Shown: positions 22,173 through 33,479, counted from the first letter of the stretch. The stretch is DNA of 64,000 nucleotides from Timema cristinae (GCA_039000515.1 JBCFYV010000012.1:90090392-90154391); one strand, 5' to 3'. The notes: generated by a model not told the origin, from the sequence alone. A program made the numbers and translations.

Positions 22173-22477
22173 CAGCAATCGTCAACCTTTCTAAAATCAT
22201 GGTTCACTGAACAGGGTGCTAACGTTTAAGACACACCATTAGTTTTTTGAAAGGAAACATTTTATCACTAAGAACAAAAGATATTATGATTGTGTTTAAG
22301 TTCAATAGGGAAAATTCTAATAATTTTGTTATTTAAAAAAATATATTGATCTTGGATGTCAATAGATTTAATTTTATTCCTCATTTATCTTCTAGATTAT
22401 TTTTGATCTTGACCCAAACTCCCTGGGCCCATTTGCTGACCTTTCTTGGTACACAGGTTGAAAAACGCTGCTCTAGT
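22173..22477. mobile_element. Candidate hAT-type MITE
   Basis: Left CAGCAATCGTCAACCTTTCT is mirrored by right GGTTGAAAAACGCTGCTC (reverse complement GAGCAGCGTTTTTCAACC). Interior ACCTTTCTTGGTACACAGG is typical of hAT MITEs with CAGNGGTTTTCAACC ends. No convincing 8-bp target duplication was found. Confidence 0.45.
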
Positions 22478-22611
22478 CAATCATTGGTAAAGTCCCGTTA
22501 AAATGTTTTATCATGCTCATGTTCAAGTAGGCTAAGCACATTAATTCTATAATAACTGATAGTTGCACATTATTGTTTATTATCAAACAAATAAGGTATG
22601 ATAGGACAATA

Positions 22612-22860
22612 TTTTTCGCACCATGTCTTACTACCTGTTCAGGCTATATGCATATGTACTAATTACTCTAATGATCTAATGATTTAAGGATGAGTAAGGT
22701 TGAATTTAGAGGACGTGTAACTTCATTTGCGTGCAGAGAGTGGACAACAATTGAGGAAAAACCCCTCTCAGTACGTCCAATCGGGATTTGAACACCAATA
22801 TCACTGCAATAAGCAGTCTAGTCTAAAGTGACGCCTTAGACCATACGGCTAAAGATACAG
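22612..22860 (-). mobile_element. SINE-B copy
   Basis: Decayed tail (GTCTTACTACCTGTTCAGGC), body (GGATGAGTAAGGTTGAATTT, GCAGAGAGTGGACAACA), B box (GGGATTTGAACACC) and head (CAGTCTAGTCTAAAGTGACG) appear in minus-strand order. Confidence 0.82.
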
Positions 22861-23119
22861 GTATTTTTTTAATGTATCTTTTTTTTAACATGTCAATTCA
22901 GAGTATTTGTGAGGACCTCTTTCCTGTCTTTGTGTTCTAGAGGTCCTCTTATCATTCCGAAAAAACAACAAGGGAATGCTCCCAGTTCCTGTTTGTATTG
23001 ATTTCAGGAAGTTTGGGTCTGCCTCCCTCTACTCTACCCACGACCAACGATACCAACCCCCTTTGCATTCAACCCTCATTGAGTAAAGGTACAATAGTCG
23101 TTCAATACGTTCACCACAT

Positions 23120-23295
23120 CTTTCTACCCATCTGTCCCAACCGCATATACACACTAATGGGGTATAGATGTGGAAGGTAGAATTTAGAAGAAGTATACGT
23201 ACATTTACATGGATATGGAGCTAGAAACCGTTTAGGAAAAACACTTCATTATACCCGCTTGGGATTCTTCATCACCTGCAAACCAGACAAGACAA
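23120..23295 (-). mobile_element. SINE-B copy, strongly diverged
   Basis: Contains CTAATGGGGTATAGATGTGG, AGAATTTAGAAGAAGTATAC and AACCGTTTAGGAAAAACACT in family order, then a worn head. Confidence 0.6.
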
Positions 23296-23504
23296 GAATG
23301 GTGCCTTTATCTGCACTCCCAACGTCACGGATGTAAATAATGTAATTATGTATAACACATAATAATTATTTAGATATTCTATAGCTAGCTCTAGTATAGA
23401 GGTTTGTTTACTAATTTTCTTTTTAATTAATGATTACAACAATAATAATACCAGTACTATACTATGTTTTCTTAGGAAAACATGGTGCTTGTATATTACA
23501 CAAG

Positions 23505-24152
23505 CGTCTCAAAATCAAATATTATTTTACCCTATACATTAAAAATCAAAATTATAAGCCAGGAGTTGAAAAACATAGAGAAGTTCAATTATCTAGGAGA
23601 TCTGCTGACAAAGGATGCTTACTCCACCAAGGAACTTAGATTGATGATTGCCATGAAAAAAGGAAGCTTTCAACCAGACGAGGTTATTCCTGACCAGCTG
23701 AGTTTGGAACTGAGGAAGAAACTGTTGAAATGTTGCATTTGGAGCATCGTGCTGTATAGATCAGAAACTTGGGCTCTCAGGAAGATGGAAAAGAAATACT
23801 CGGAGAGCTTTGAAATGTGGTGCTGGGGAAGACTTGAGAAGATAAGATGGTCATACAGGATGACAAATGAAGAAGTCCTCAGAATAATGGTCGAGAAGAG
23901 AACCATTTTGGATGTGATTCTTCGGTACAGTGCAAACTATATCGGACACACCCTTAGGAGGAATCGTCTTCTTCACGATGTCGTAGAAGGAAAGGTTGAG
24001 ATAAAGAGGAGCTTAGGATGAAGACGGATTCAAATATTAGATGACATAAAGGAAAGAAGAAAATTCTGGGAGCTAAAGTAGGATACATACGACAGGGTAC
24101 ATTGGCGGTCCAAGTTCACAGACTAAAGGAATGGAACTGTTGCAAGACAGAA
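23505..24152 (+). pseudogene. LINE 3' end: C-terminal reverse-transcriptase region
   Basis: One open frame (about 23482-24021) contains NYLGDLLTKD, then RKKLLKCCIWSIVLYRSETW, then GRLEKIRWSYRMTNEEVL and YIGHTLRRN. This order matches the C-terminal part (thumb and tail after the catalytic palm) of non-LTR retrotransposon ORF2, of the kind common in arthropod and molluscan LINEs. The catalytic palm and the endonuclease are absent, consistent with 5' truncation. After the stop, about 130 bp of 3' sequence leads into an AAT microsatellite. The true left border is unclear, and the methionine near 23482 is not a real start. Confidence 0.85.
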
Positions 24153-24155
24153 TAC

Positions 24156-24204
<49 letters not shown>
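24153..24204 (+). repeat. (AAT)n tail of the LINE
   Basis: About 16 AAT triplets directly follow the LINE 3' end. LINE families ending in short tandem motifs instead of poly(A) are known. Confidence 0.85.
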
Positions 24205-24206
<2 letters not shown>

Positions 24207-24463
24207 TGTAGTACAATATGTCTCCTTTAGGGTTGTTTTAAGTGTAAGCATATAGATGGTTTAGAATGAGTACAAGTTTGTCTTTAAGGAATGATCGGTC
24301 CAAGCTAGCTCTTGAAAACTAAAGTGTTATTGTTACATAAAGTATTTGGTAAGCTTTTTATAGCTTTCTGTTTGAAAATTAAAATGTATTTTAATTATTT
24401 GTTATACAATAAGGTCTAGTGTTTGTACTTATAATGAAAACTAGGATAAAGTGTTTTCTTATC

Positions 24464-24742
24464 ATTATAATTATCAGCACTGCGTCTTACTACCCATTCG
24501 GGTTATACGCACTTACGCTAATGTGTAATGGTAGGGTGATTGTGAGATGAAATGAAGGACCTACAGTTTAACGTGGAATCCGAACCACGGTGGAGGCCTG
24601 GCATTCCCCACATTCACAAGATGTCTTGTCAGAGGTGAAGGAAGGGTTTGGTAATCAGATAAATCTTTGACGGGACCAAGGATTGAACCCCGGCCGCCAG
24701 CATAGAAGTCTGACACCTTACCCCTAGACCACCAGGTCACCC
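24464..24742 (-). mobile_element. SINE-A copy, full length, 12-bp target duplication
   Basis: Complete from the tail (GCACTGCGTCTTACTACCCA) to the head (CTAGACCACCAGGTCACC). The direct repeat TGTTTTCTTATC is perfect at 24452-24463 and 24743-24754. Confidence 0.93.
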
Positions 24743-24954
24743 TGTTTTCTTATCTAATATTTTAGTAGACTGTTCACATAAATGCATCGCTGGACTCGCG
24801 GAATAAACGTCAAACTCATATATTCTGGTTTTGCTCGTAAACAGGAGAATGGGATTCCAAACCTGGCCGAGTTTAGCAAGTGTGTTAGCCTGAATGGGTA
24901 GTTAAACACTTTAAAAAAAACAGCAAAATTCTAGCAATATTACATTTTTAATAG

Positions 24955-25110
24955 CAATGATACCCACTTCAGTGGCCACATGGTCTAACGCGTGACTCTT
25001 GTGGGGGACTAGACTGCCAATTACAGGGAAATCGTGGTTCAAATCTCGTTCGGGGACATTGAAGGTGTTTTTCCTAAATGACTTATCACAACATTCAATC
25101 TTCATCACAC
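24955..25110 (+). mobile_element. SINE-B copy, 3' truncated
   Basis: Head (CAGTGGCCACATGGTCTAAC), B box (TGGTTCAAATCTCG) and first part of the body (TTTTTCCTAAATGACTTATC) are present; the tail is missing. Confidence 0.75.
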
Positions 25111-25208
25111 CTAAGGGTACGGCCAGACTGGGCGAGTGAGCGATAGAGTGACTAAAATATAAAATAGGACACATTGGTTGTAATGAGAGGTGGCCGGACA
25201 AGAGCGAC

Positions 25209-25264
25209 CGAGCGCGCGCGCTTGAAAGATAGAACTGGTTCTATTTTTAAAGTGTGCGCGCTCG
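25209..25264. repeat. 56-bp palindrome with alternating CG core
   Basis: Left arm CGAGCGCGCGCGCTTGAAAG then ATAGAAC. The right arm is GTTCTATTTTTAAAGTG then TGCGCGCTCG. The arms pair over about 27 bp with a few mismatches around a 2-bp centre. The surrounding 25116-25290 (GGTACGGCCAGACTGGGCGA) may be a MITE whose ends were not fixed. Confidence 0.75.
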
Positions 25265-25320
25265 ATCCGGTACAGTCTAGTTTAAAGGCGCTAGGCAATA
25301 TTATTGTATGTTGGTTCATT

Positions 25321-25628
25321 ATTATTATAATTATTATTAATAATAATATTATTAGCACCACGTCTAACTACCCGTTTGGGTTATACACACTTACGCTAAT
25401 GGTTAATGGTAGGGTGATTGTGAGATGAAATGGAGGACCTACAGTTTAACGTGAGATCCGAACGGAGGAGGCCTGGCATTCCCCACATTCACAAGTTGTG
25501 ATTAATACACGTCTTGTAAGAGGTGAAGGAAGGGTTGGCAATCAGATAAATCTGTGCCGGGACCGAGGATTTAAACCCGGACCCCAGCACAGAAGTCAGA
25601 CACCTTACTACTAGACTGCTAGGTCACC
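25321..25628 (-). mobile_element. SINE-A copy, full length, 11-bp target duplication
   Basis: A long ATT-type tail (25321-25350) is followed by the body to the head (CTAGACTGCTAGGTCACC). The direct repeat is GTTGGTTCATT at 25310-25320 and GTTGGTTTATT at 25629-25639, one mismatch. A small internal insertion (GATTAATACACG) after CACAAGTTGT is specific to this copy. Confidence 0.92.
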
Positions 25629-25639
25629 GTTGGTTTATT

Positions 25640-27070
25640 GAGTGCTAGGAAAACTTCTCAATTTGACATGATATTTGACTTTTTTCTATTATTGATAAGT
25701 TTAACACACTTGGTACTAACTAATTGGCCTAATTTTCACTGACATTCACATGTACTCAAAATATTTATCAGGGTAACTTCTCGGTTGTCTGTACACTATA
25801 TACATTTCTCAATTTATTAATTGGATTCATTCCTACTTTTTATTTTTATAAATAAACAATATTTGTTGTAAGAATTTTTGAGGAGCAGAGATATACCAAG
25901 TGTTTATGACAGAGAATTTCTCTAATGAATTAGGATGTCTGCTAATTACGCGCGTGTCAGTCTGGCCGAACCCTAACTCATTGGCGAAATTGTGAATATG
26001 CGTAGGTCTTTGACCTGAACAAGTAATAAAACACGGTGCTAAAAAAATACTGTGTTCTGCTAATTGGCGAAACAATACATGTTTTTAAAAACATGACTTG
26101 GTACGAGTATATGACTGCTGATTCAGGACAGTATGAGTTATTAGACTTACGTCATCCTTGCATGCTCTAGAGTCTAGATTAACTAAGGCTGCAAGCTATG
26201 ACAGTAGCAATAATACTAGCTAAATGCTAAAAATTATATCAAATCATGAATTACGTAAAATTTGCATACATAAATATATGAGTATATATTATATTATAAG
26301 CCTTATTACATAATAGAACTATTGATGTAATTGAGAAATGTACTTATCTAAACTAAGATTAAAATTAGGTTCAAGTAAATTTTTACATACATAGACCTAT
26401 TGGCTTATAAGTAACAGTTATCTTAGAATAGTTGATTGCAATTTTTTTTTATCAATACAAGCTCATTATTCAAGTCATTTGGGCATAAATTCTGATTCGA
26501 GACCCATTTTGAAGTTTGCCCCTTTTAGAATTGAGGATGATCTTGATTGGAGAGCAATAAAAACTAGTATGATCTATTTTGTGATGTCACAGAATAATCC
26601 GCATTTATTAAAATGAGAAAAGTGAGCTCTATCCATGTGAGAACGAAACCAAAACCCCGGTCTACTGTACTAGTTTTAACAACATTTCTAATACGACCCA
26701 GCTTAACTCTTGTAAACACTTTTTTTTTATCAGAGGAGCCTCGTCGCTTTCCGAGCACTTAATCCCATACACCCCACACCCTTTCAAAGCTGTCAAAACC
26801 ACCCCTTTAACCCTACCTTCCTCTTTGCCCCCTGTTCACTACCACCTAACGCTCGACATTCCGAATGAAATACAACCTAGATAATCCTACCTGTTACCCA
26901 AGCTATCGACCATGTTGTATCTTTCACTTGCATCATCACTCCCCTCTTCTCTATTGCAGATATAAGCCAATTAATTCAAATGAGATAAAGTTAACGATTC
27001 ATTATTAGTAATATTACTACTACATTTTAAAGGCTCATAGACATAAAGTAACCCGTAACTGATAGGAACG
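25640..27070. other. AT-rich DNA, nothing recognised
   Basis: No family listed here is present. A pyrimidine-rich run ending TCTCTATTGCAG at about 26947-26958 (plus strand) resembles a splice acceptor. It is antisense to neurexin and no coding frame follows. Confidence 0.4.
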
Positions 27071-27083
27071 TGGACAAAGACAT

Positions 27084-27370
27084 CGTCAACCTCAATGGTC
27101 TTGGGGTAAAGTGCTCACCTCGGGACTGAGTTCAAACCCAGCTGGGATCAACGGATTTTTCTTGAGCAGTAAAAAGCATGGCTTCATATGGGAAGTAAGG
27201 CCGTCGGCCCCATGTGGTTTGTTGCATGTAAAAGAACCCTGGAAAGTATGTGATAATACCTTTCCCGGAAAAATGAGCCCCTCCGCTCTTGCTCATAAAA
27301 CATTATCGTGTGATAATATAATTAGTCGGTTTAGAAAGTGCACGTTAAATGCCTCAAATAAATGAAAAAT
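27084..27370 (+). mobile_element. SINE-C copy, full length, 11-bp target duplication
   Basis: Head CAATGGTCTTGGGGTAAAGT, B box GTTCAAACCC, body and 3' end CGGTTTAGAAAGTGCACGTT are intact. The direct repeat is GACAAAGACAT (27073-27083) and GACAAAGAGAT (27371-27381). This is the best-bounded normal member, against which the chimera at 15381 stands out. Confidence 0.9.
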
Positions 27371-27399
27371 GACAAAGAGATTAATATAGTTTTTTTTTG

Positions 27400-27578
27400 T
27401 GATCGTTGCTGACGAAGGAGGTTGGGGATCGAATCCTATAAGGGTAACATTTCTTTAATGGTTTCCCAATGTCTCTCCATGTAAATGCGGATACACTTCC
27501 TCCAAATTATACTTTATTCATCCCTAAACTCTTAGAGTGAATATACGTATAACCCGGACGTGTAGGTAGATTTTAAAT
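27400..27578 (+). mobile_element. SINE-B copy, diverged
   Basis: B box region (GGGGATCGAATCCTATAAGG), body (TCCATGTAAATGCGGATACA) and tail (ACGTATAACCCGGACGTGTA) are recognisable. Confidence 0.72.
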
Positions 27579-27579
27579 A

Positions 27580-28340
27580 TGTACTTTCAACTCAGTATTA
27601 AATAAATATGGTAGAATTGTAGAAAAACTAAGCATAAATACAAGTTACAAATACTCTAGTAGTAGAGTGAACAGCCAGTGAGCATCAGTGAAGCCAACTT
27701 CCTGTTTAGTTTACTAACTCTTGAGGAAGATGCCATGGTGCGAAATGTTTGTAAAGATTTATCACTGTTTATACTTTTATTAGTGATTCAATTTTCTACT
27801 ATTATAACCTAAATTATTTATTTATTGACATATAAAATGCCTAATAAACTGTATTTCTTACGTATTACGTCTCTATCTTTTATTTGAACAGAAGGTACAT
27901 AATGTTTGATGACAAACTAAACGATTTCTAACAGTCTGACACTGGGGGTACTTACTACATTGTCAATCTCTCTTCATTCATTGGCTCATTTCTCCCTTCA
28001 TTCAACACACGAGCTCTCTTCAATAGACTTAGTGAGATTGATATAGTAGACGATCGAGAAGTAGACATGGCCTCAACTCCAAGCTAGAGCGGAAATTGCT
28101 ATTAAAAGGACTTTGCACACTTGAACAAACTTAGGAATCTCGACAAAAGAGGGTTATGTAGACTCTGGAAAGGCATATTCTAAAATAGTTTAGTATCAAT
28201 TGTTTATGCGATACTCATCGGCAGAACCTGATCAAGGAGTTCGAGGGGGTAGGGGCCACTTGCAAAATATGTGGTCCCACGACCTTTTGTTTAAAATGTG
28301 TAATGCGTAAAGGTCAAATAAACTTAAAGCTATGTGCACC
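27580..28340. other. Unassigned DNA
   Basis: No family listed here. Moderately GC-richer in places (28060-28260) but without open frames or motifs I can name. Confidence 0.4.
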
Positions 28341-28345
28341 ATGTA

Positions 28346-28570
28346 CAGTAGCCTCATAGCTTCTTTGGTGCTGACTGACAGCTCACAGCTGATTTCTGAC
28401 AATCAACATTTAGGCATAATCCTAAATGTTGACTGTCAGAAGTGACAGCTGCTAAACACTCTTTTTTTTTTTCAGATAATATGGTTCGGCGTAGGGATAC
28501 ATAATTTGGTCTGGTAACTTTTCAAAGCTGTCAGCTGTCAGTCAGCACTAAAGAAGTCATGGGGCTACTG
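28346..28570. mobile_element. 225-bp TIR MITE with internal 20-bp hairpin
   Basis: The inverted ends run about 45 bp: CAGTAGCCTCATAGCTTCTT on the left and CAGTAGCCCCATGACTTCTT for the right reverse-complemented, continuing through GTGCTGACTGACAGCT. In the left half a second near-perfect stem lies at about 28395-28442 (TTCTGACAATCAACATTTAG and its inverse around CATAAT). CAGT ends suggest a Tc1/mariner-type MITE. A TA target duplication is not clear. Confidence 0.78.
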
Positions 28571-28669
28571 TGCCTTATTTTACTAGGCAGACATAAAATA
28601 AACAATAACACACTTGTTGATAGCTCGGTTTGGTTTTCATTCATTTAAAAAAAAAAAATTCCTTTACCC

Positions 28670-28880
28670 AATTTAGTGGTCGACTGGTCTAAGTAAGTTG
28701 TTAAGTGGACTGTTAATAAGGAGATCGTGGTTAGAGTACTAGTTAGGAGTACTGAGTTTTTTTTCCTAAATGGTTTTCCACTCTTCCTCTACGCAAAAGT
28801 GGCACACTTCCCCTATATTCTCTTTCCTCGTCACTAACAAATTAGCGCAATAAGTACATATTCGTATAATAAAGATGGGT
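28670..28880 (+). mobile_element. SINE-B copy
   Basis: Body landmarks TTTTTTCCTAAATGGTTTTC and CTCTACGCAAAAGTGGCACA, then TAGCGCAATAAGTACATATT, are present. The head and tail are worn. Confidence 0.75.
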
Positions 28881-29084
28881 CGAGAGAAATAGCCCTAATA
28901 ACACTTTTTTACGTAATTAAAATGGTTAAAAAAATACGTTACTTCACATTTACAAATTTTTAGAAAGTACTACAAAATCTTGATTTCCGGTAAAAAAATG
29001 CAATTTAAAAAAAATTAGGTTTACTAGAGGCCTTTTCAACATTAGCACCAAGGTCCGTGGTCCCCAACTTAATATGGCCTTGCA

Positions 29085-29285
29085 CATCGGTGTCAATATG
29101 GTTTAAAGCGTCTGGCTCGTAATAGACTAGAATGATGGTGACGGGGAGGTCTATGTTAGAGTTTCAGCTGGCTGCACTAGGCGGAAAGAGAAGGCTGGTG
29201 ATTTATCACTGTTATTTTCCCATTCCCTCTCCATATTAATACGAGTCCACTTCCTTATACTCTCTTATTTCATACCTACCTCTTA
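29085..29285 (+). mobile_element. SINE-B copy, diverged
   Basis: Head-like TAAAGCGTCTGGCTCGTAAT, body TTTTCCCATTCCCTCTCC and TACGAGTCCACTTCC. The tail is missing. It lies directly before another copy at 29305. Confidence 0.62.
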
Positions 29286-29304
29286 AGCTAGTTACAATTC
29301 ATTA

Positions 29305-29560
29305 AGAGGGGGGCTGCTTCGGTTGCTGCATGATCTAAGGCGTTGCTCTTGTGTTGAACTATAGTGCCGATGACAGATATATCGGGGCTCGAATCCCGAT
29401 CGGGTGTACTGAAGGTAGTTTTTCCAAAATAGTTTTCCACTCTACCTTCACGCAAATACGGCTTGACTTTCCCACAATTCAACCTTCCTCGTTAACGTAA
29501 TTAGTACATAGGCGTATAAACCGAACTGGTAGTAAGATACGGTGCAAAAAAATAAATATA
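29305..29560 (+). mobile_element. SINE-B copy, near complete
   Basis: Head (GGTTGCTGCATGATCTAAGG), B box (GGGCTCGAATCCCGATCGGG), body (TTTTCCACTCTACCTTCACG) and tail (GCGTATAAACCGAACTGGTA) are all present. Confidence 0.88.
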
Positions 29561-29564
29561 AATG

Positions 29565-31015
29565 AATATTAAAAATTGTGTGAGAACATTTCATTTATTT
29601 TTACTATATAAATACAAATATTTAAGGACGTAGAAGAAAAACATCAATATTCTCGAACATAAAAGCATTAAAAAGAACATGATATTTGGATACAATTATC
29701 TGCTTATTCCTTCGATATCGATCCCCTACCTACTGCTATCGACAATTTTTTTCCTATATTAGAAATGATTTAAGTATAAATAATTTTCTTCCAATACTAG
29801 ATATGAGTAAATTATTGATACTTTTCTTTCGATATCCCCATCCCTACACACAACTATATAAAGAAGAAGCGTTACCCTATTCAAGCCATAAGGTCTTGTC
29901 CCTTGTCATTAGACCGTACGCAACCCGGTAAACAGGCCTGTATGCTAGAAACACCCCCCTACAACATTCTCGCATTAAATCAATATGCAAAGTAGCTCTC
30001 AAAGTGTGCTCCCTAATGGCATCTCATATTAATTGCTACAGTTTACTATTCATGGAAGATATTTGCGTAAAGCTTCTACCGAAATAGAAAATGTAAATGA
30101 AGTGAGTTAAGGAAAAGGGAAAATAGGTAAAAAAAAAGGCGGTACTTAATCCTATTCCATCATGAATATCTTTCTCAAATACATTTTGAAAGGGCTTTAG
30201 GGAAAATACTTTTTGACTTGGTGGTGTCAATTTTTGAGAAATTGATATGAGACAATATTTATAAAAAACAAAACAAAGATACGTAATGGATTAAATATCT
30301 AAGCTATTATATTTGTTAATTACGGTCATAGCCAGGGGTGTTGACCAATATACCCACTTCCGTCCTGTTAATAAAGTTTTATAAAAAATAAAGTAATAGT
30401 TCTGCTTCCATTCTCTAAAATGTGCCACATGAAATATAACTAAAACATGTTGCCAACAACTACATATTTTTTTCCCATCAACTACATAAGTGCTTAAATT
30501 ATTTTAAGAGTATTTTTAATTACTAAACAATTTTTTTACTTGATTGATTTAAAAAAATACAGAATTATTATTTAATGTTTATCATTTTTAATATAGTATT
30601 TCTAAATTTCTACTGTTAGTCAAACTTGTTTTCGGAACTAGCTGTCTATTTTGTACAAGTTTCTTAAACTCTCCCAATTAAATTAAATTGTTATTTATTG
30701 AAATAAACTAGAGAATCTTCAAAACTGTCGTAAGTGTATTGATTTATTATTATTATTTAGAGAAATAAGTCTTTAAGACCTTTAACTAAAAAACCGCGTC
30801 GGTGTGTAAGATTCGAGATGCCATAACGAACACGTGCTAGAAAGCGTGACCATTAATAAAAAAAAATTAAATTTAAGAATGAGTGATTTTTATTTATATT
30901 AAATATATGTACATTAGTTACTTTAGTTGCGTTTACTTCTTTGGCCTTATTAAATTAATTTTCACCTTTTCATTCAAAACTAATCAACTTTTATCGTGAT
31001 CTTAATTTATCCCTC
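29565..31015. other. AT-rich DNA, nothing recognised
   Basis: No family listed here is evident, and open frames such as 29686-29931 have no domain. Confidence 0.4.
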
Positions 31016-31023
31016 ATATGTAG

Positions 31024-31737
31024 ATAGAGATGATCATTTTCCGGGGAATTTTGAATTGGAAAATTCCCCGCATTGGTGGCTTGCAGTGGAGGGGTTACAA
31101 TCGTAAAGGTGGCACCTAGAGCCTATTATACTTCAAAATATTGCGTGTTAAGAGAAGAGTGGGTTATAAGGGGTTAAAGAAGGGGGAAGGGGAGGTGTAG
31201 ATAGGAACCACGGAGGATAGGGGGAGGGGGGGAGACAAATGTCGAGCCAGCCTTAAAATTATTTTAATTAAATTATTGACGATAAAAAAAAATTGAAGTA
31301 TGATTTATGAACATAACGGGTCGTCAAAGTCTCGCATTCATTTGTTTCTTTACTACTTTTTTTTTTAGCACCACGTCTTACTACTCGTTTGGGTTGTACG
31401 TCTATGTACTAAATACACCAATGTGTTAGGATGAGGAAGGTTGGTTTTAGAGGAGTTGCACCCTTGAACGTGGAAAACTATTTAGGAAAATTCTCTTTCA
31501 GTACACCCGACCGTGATCGAACACTGATCTCCCTGTTATCGGCAGTCTAGTCTATTTCAGATTACACGCTAGACCATACGGCCACCAAAGATCGTTTTAT
31601 GATGTTTCTGATGTTGTACCCTTAGTATAAACGTTAACATTTAGGTTATCTATATGTCGATTACCTTAGTTCCATTTAATCAGTTCAATATTTTACAGAA
31701 ATAATATTGGAAAATTTTCCGTCTCACATCTCTCTCT
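31024..31737. mobile_element. hAT-type non-autonomous element, 714 bp, 8-bp target duplication
   Basis: Flanked by a perfect 8-bp direct repeat ATATGTAG (31016-31023 and 31738-31745). Ends are ATAGAGATGATCATTTTCC on the left and AGAGAGATGTGAGACGG for the right reverse-complemented, an imperfect short inverted repeat. It carries a SINE-B inserted at about 31365-31600. No transposase was recognised. Confidence 0.7.
31365..31600 (-). mobile_element. SINE-B copy nested in hAT-type element
   Basis: Tail (CACGTCTTACTACTCGTTTG), body (GATGAGGAAGGTTGGTTTTA, CGTGGAAAACTATTTAGG), B box region (GATCGAACACTGATC) and head (CAGTCTAGTCTATTTCAGAT, ACCATACGGCCACC). The nesting implies the host element is older. 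Confidence 0.85.
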
Positions 31738-31745
31738 ATATGTAG

Positions 31746-31912
31746 CTGACAATTTTAGCACGTCCACCACAGATTCTGCCTTAAGATATGAGGTAAGAAT
31801 GACCCTAAGCATGAGATCACTCCTAGATAGCTCAGGAGTTGGAGCATTGAAGTACTAAGCTATAGGGCTCGGGTTTGATTCCCGTGTCCAGGTGTCATTT
31901 TTAGATTTAAGC
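31746..31912 (+). mobile_element. SINE-D copy (no terminal repeats)
   Basis: Contains the 5' body (CCACAGATTCTGCCTTAAGA), the tRNA-like part (CCTAGATAGCTCAGGAGTT to GGGTTTGATTCCCGTGTCCA) and CAGGTGTCATTTTTAG. The ~68-bp direct repeats seen at 16345 are missing here. It begins immediately after the target duplication of the hAT-type element. Confidence 0.8.
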
Positions 31913-32029
31913 AATATAAAAATACCTAAGCCTATATAGAGAAATTTAAAACCAAATACATATATAATCCACATTACTGAGTGCGTAGAATAAATTTCAA
32001 GCTCATTTTGTGTGGCTTGAATTTAACTA

Positions 32030-32215
32030 AGGTCAGTGTTCAATCTCGTCCGAGTGTATCAAGGTTAATTTTTTCCACCTACATAGCTTTACTTATTCTT
32101 TACAAGCAAGTGCAGGTACATTTTCTCTAAGCTATAACTGCCTCCTCCCTAATCCATTTATATAAGTACCTGGATAGCCTGGATGGGTAGGGACAATGTG
32201 GTTTCCCAGATTAAA
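32030..32215 (+). mobile_element. SINE-B copy, diverged
   Basis: TTCAATCTCGTCCGAGTGTA (B box), TTTTTTCCACCTACATAGC and AGTGCAGGTACATTTTCTC, with a decayed tail (TAGCCTGGATGGGTAGGGAC). Confidence 0.65.
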
Positions 32216-32424
32216 ATAAACAAATAAAAATGGGAGGTATTTTTTTTTAAAAAAGTTTGATTTGTGTTAACTATTACATTCAACAATAAGCTTGTAAACC
32301 ATTTATTCTAAGAGGAGGGAATTGTGATGATATCTGATAGTGGATTCATTAGAATTAGCTTTAAAAGAGGACGAGGAAAACCCCAAAGAAAAAAACACAT
32401 TTATAAAACTGCTCCAATTTCACA

Positions 32425-32510
32425 AGGCCGAGATTCGAACCTTGACCTCTCAGTTACCAGCAAGTCAGTATATTGTTTTTTTACGCCTTAAACCATGTGA
32501 AAACCGGTGC
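32425..32510 (-). repeat. SINE-B head fragment
   Basis: Inverted B box (CGAGATTCGAACCTTGACC) followed by CAGTTACCAGCAAGTCAGTA and a worn head ending ACCATGTG. No body remains on the expected side. Confidence 0.55.
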
Positions 32511-32529
32511 AGGAAGAGTTCAAGTTGGA

Positions 32530-32790
32530 ATTTATGTGGGGTTTTTTCGTCTCGTTTTAGTACCCGTATATACACACACATTACTCAAACGGATTAGGAT
32601 AAGGAAGGTAGATTTTATATGAAGTGTACCCACATTTGCGTGAAGGTATAGTGGGAACCCATTTAAGAAAATACACCCTCAGTACATCTAACGAGAATAA
32701 AACACCGATCTCCTCATCACCGGCAACCAGACTATTAGACTAGGGCCTACTAGGGTGACGCGTTAGACCCTCACCGATACGGGTTGGCAA
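32530..32790 (-). mobile_element. SINE-B copy
   Basis: Decayed tail (TAGTACCCGTATATACACAC), body (GGATAAGGAAGGTAGATTTT, CCCACATTTGCGTGAAGGTA), CTCATCACCGGCAACCAGAC and the inverted head. Confidence 0.8.
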
Positions 32791-32989
32791 TTTAGTTTAA
32801 ATGCATTTTACTAAGAGCAAGTTTTTCCCAACATGAAATATTCTCCATCTCTCTCCATGTCGCTATCTTTCTACCACCAACGTGTTTTGAAAAAAACAAG
32901 CCTTTTTTTTTAAGGAAACAGTATAATCTTAAATGTTTTAGTAGCCTGGTAGCGTTCCATATCAGCTACAGGACCTATAGCGAACAATA

Positions 32990-33345
32990 GTGTGTGTGAG
33001 AGAGAAAGGGGATGTGACCTATCGATTCTATCGGCGAAACAACCCTGATCATTTCTTTCTCAGGGCGTCTTACTGACATAGAAGTGGCGTGATATCAATG
33101 GATACCAAACACAGCCCACGGGGGTTGAGTAGTGACGTGGTGTGGTTTGGCGTGGCGTGTATTTTTGCCAGGGGAAACACAGCTTGTTTAAACTCAACCT
33201 ATAATTGGTTAGGTATCAGAGGAATATTTTTTTCTCAAAAGAGGTCTATAGAGTATAAGCGTGTGATAACCTTTCAAAGGGTATAGTTTTACCAAGATCT
33301 GCTTACCCTGAAAACACTCCACGACACGTCACTGACGTAGGGGGT
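32990..33345. mobile_element. Candidate TIR MITE
   Basis: GTAGTGACGTGGTGTGG near 33131 is mirrored by CCACGACACGTCACTGACG near 33320, with further pairing of TTGCCAGGGGAAACA and CCCTGAAAACA. Element ends and target duplication are not resolved. Confidence 0.4.
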
Positions 33346-33479
33346 AAAATATGTATGTTTGGAGACCAAATTTGAAGACAAATTGTAAATCTTTATTGTA
33401 TACGTAGGCTATGTTGATGTCACTAAACAAAATAAAATTATTAGATTTTTAATAATGACTTTTAATACCAAGATTTTAT

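Noticed and set aside
26755..26960. Pyrimidine-rich run ending in TTGCAG as a splice acceptor
   Set aside because: It is on the plus strand, antisense to neurexin, and no open, domain-bearing exon follows.
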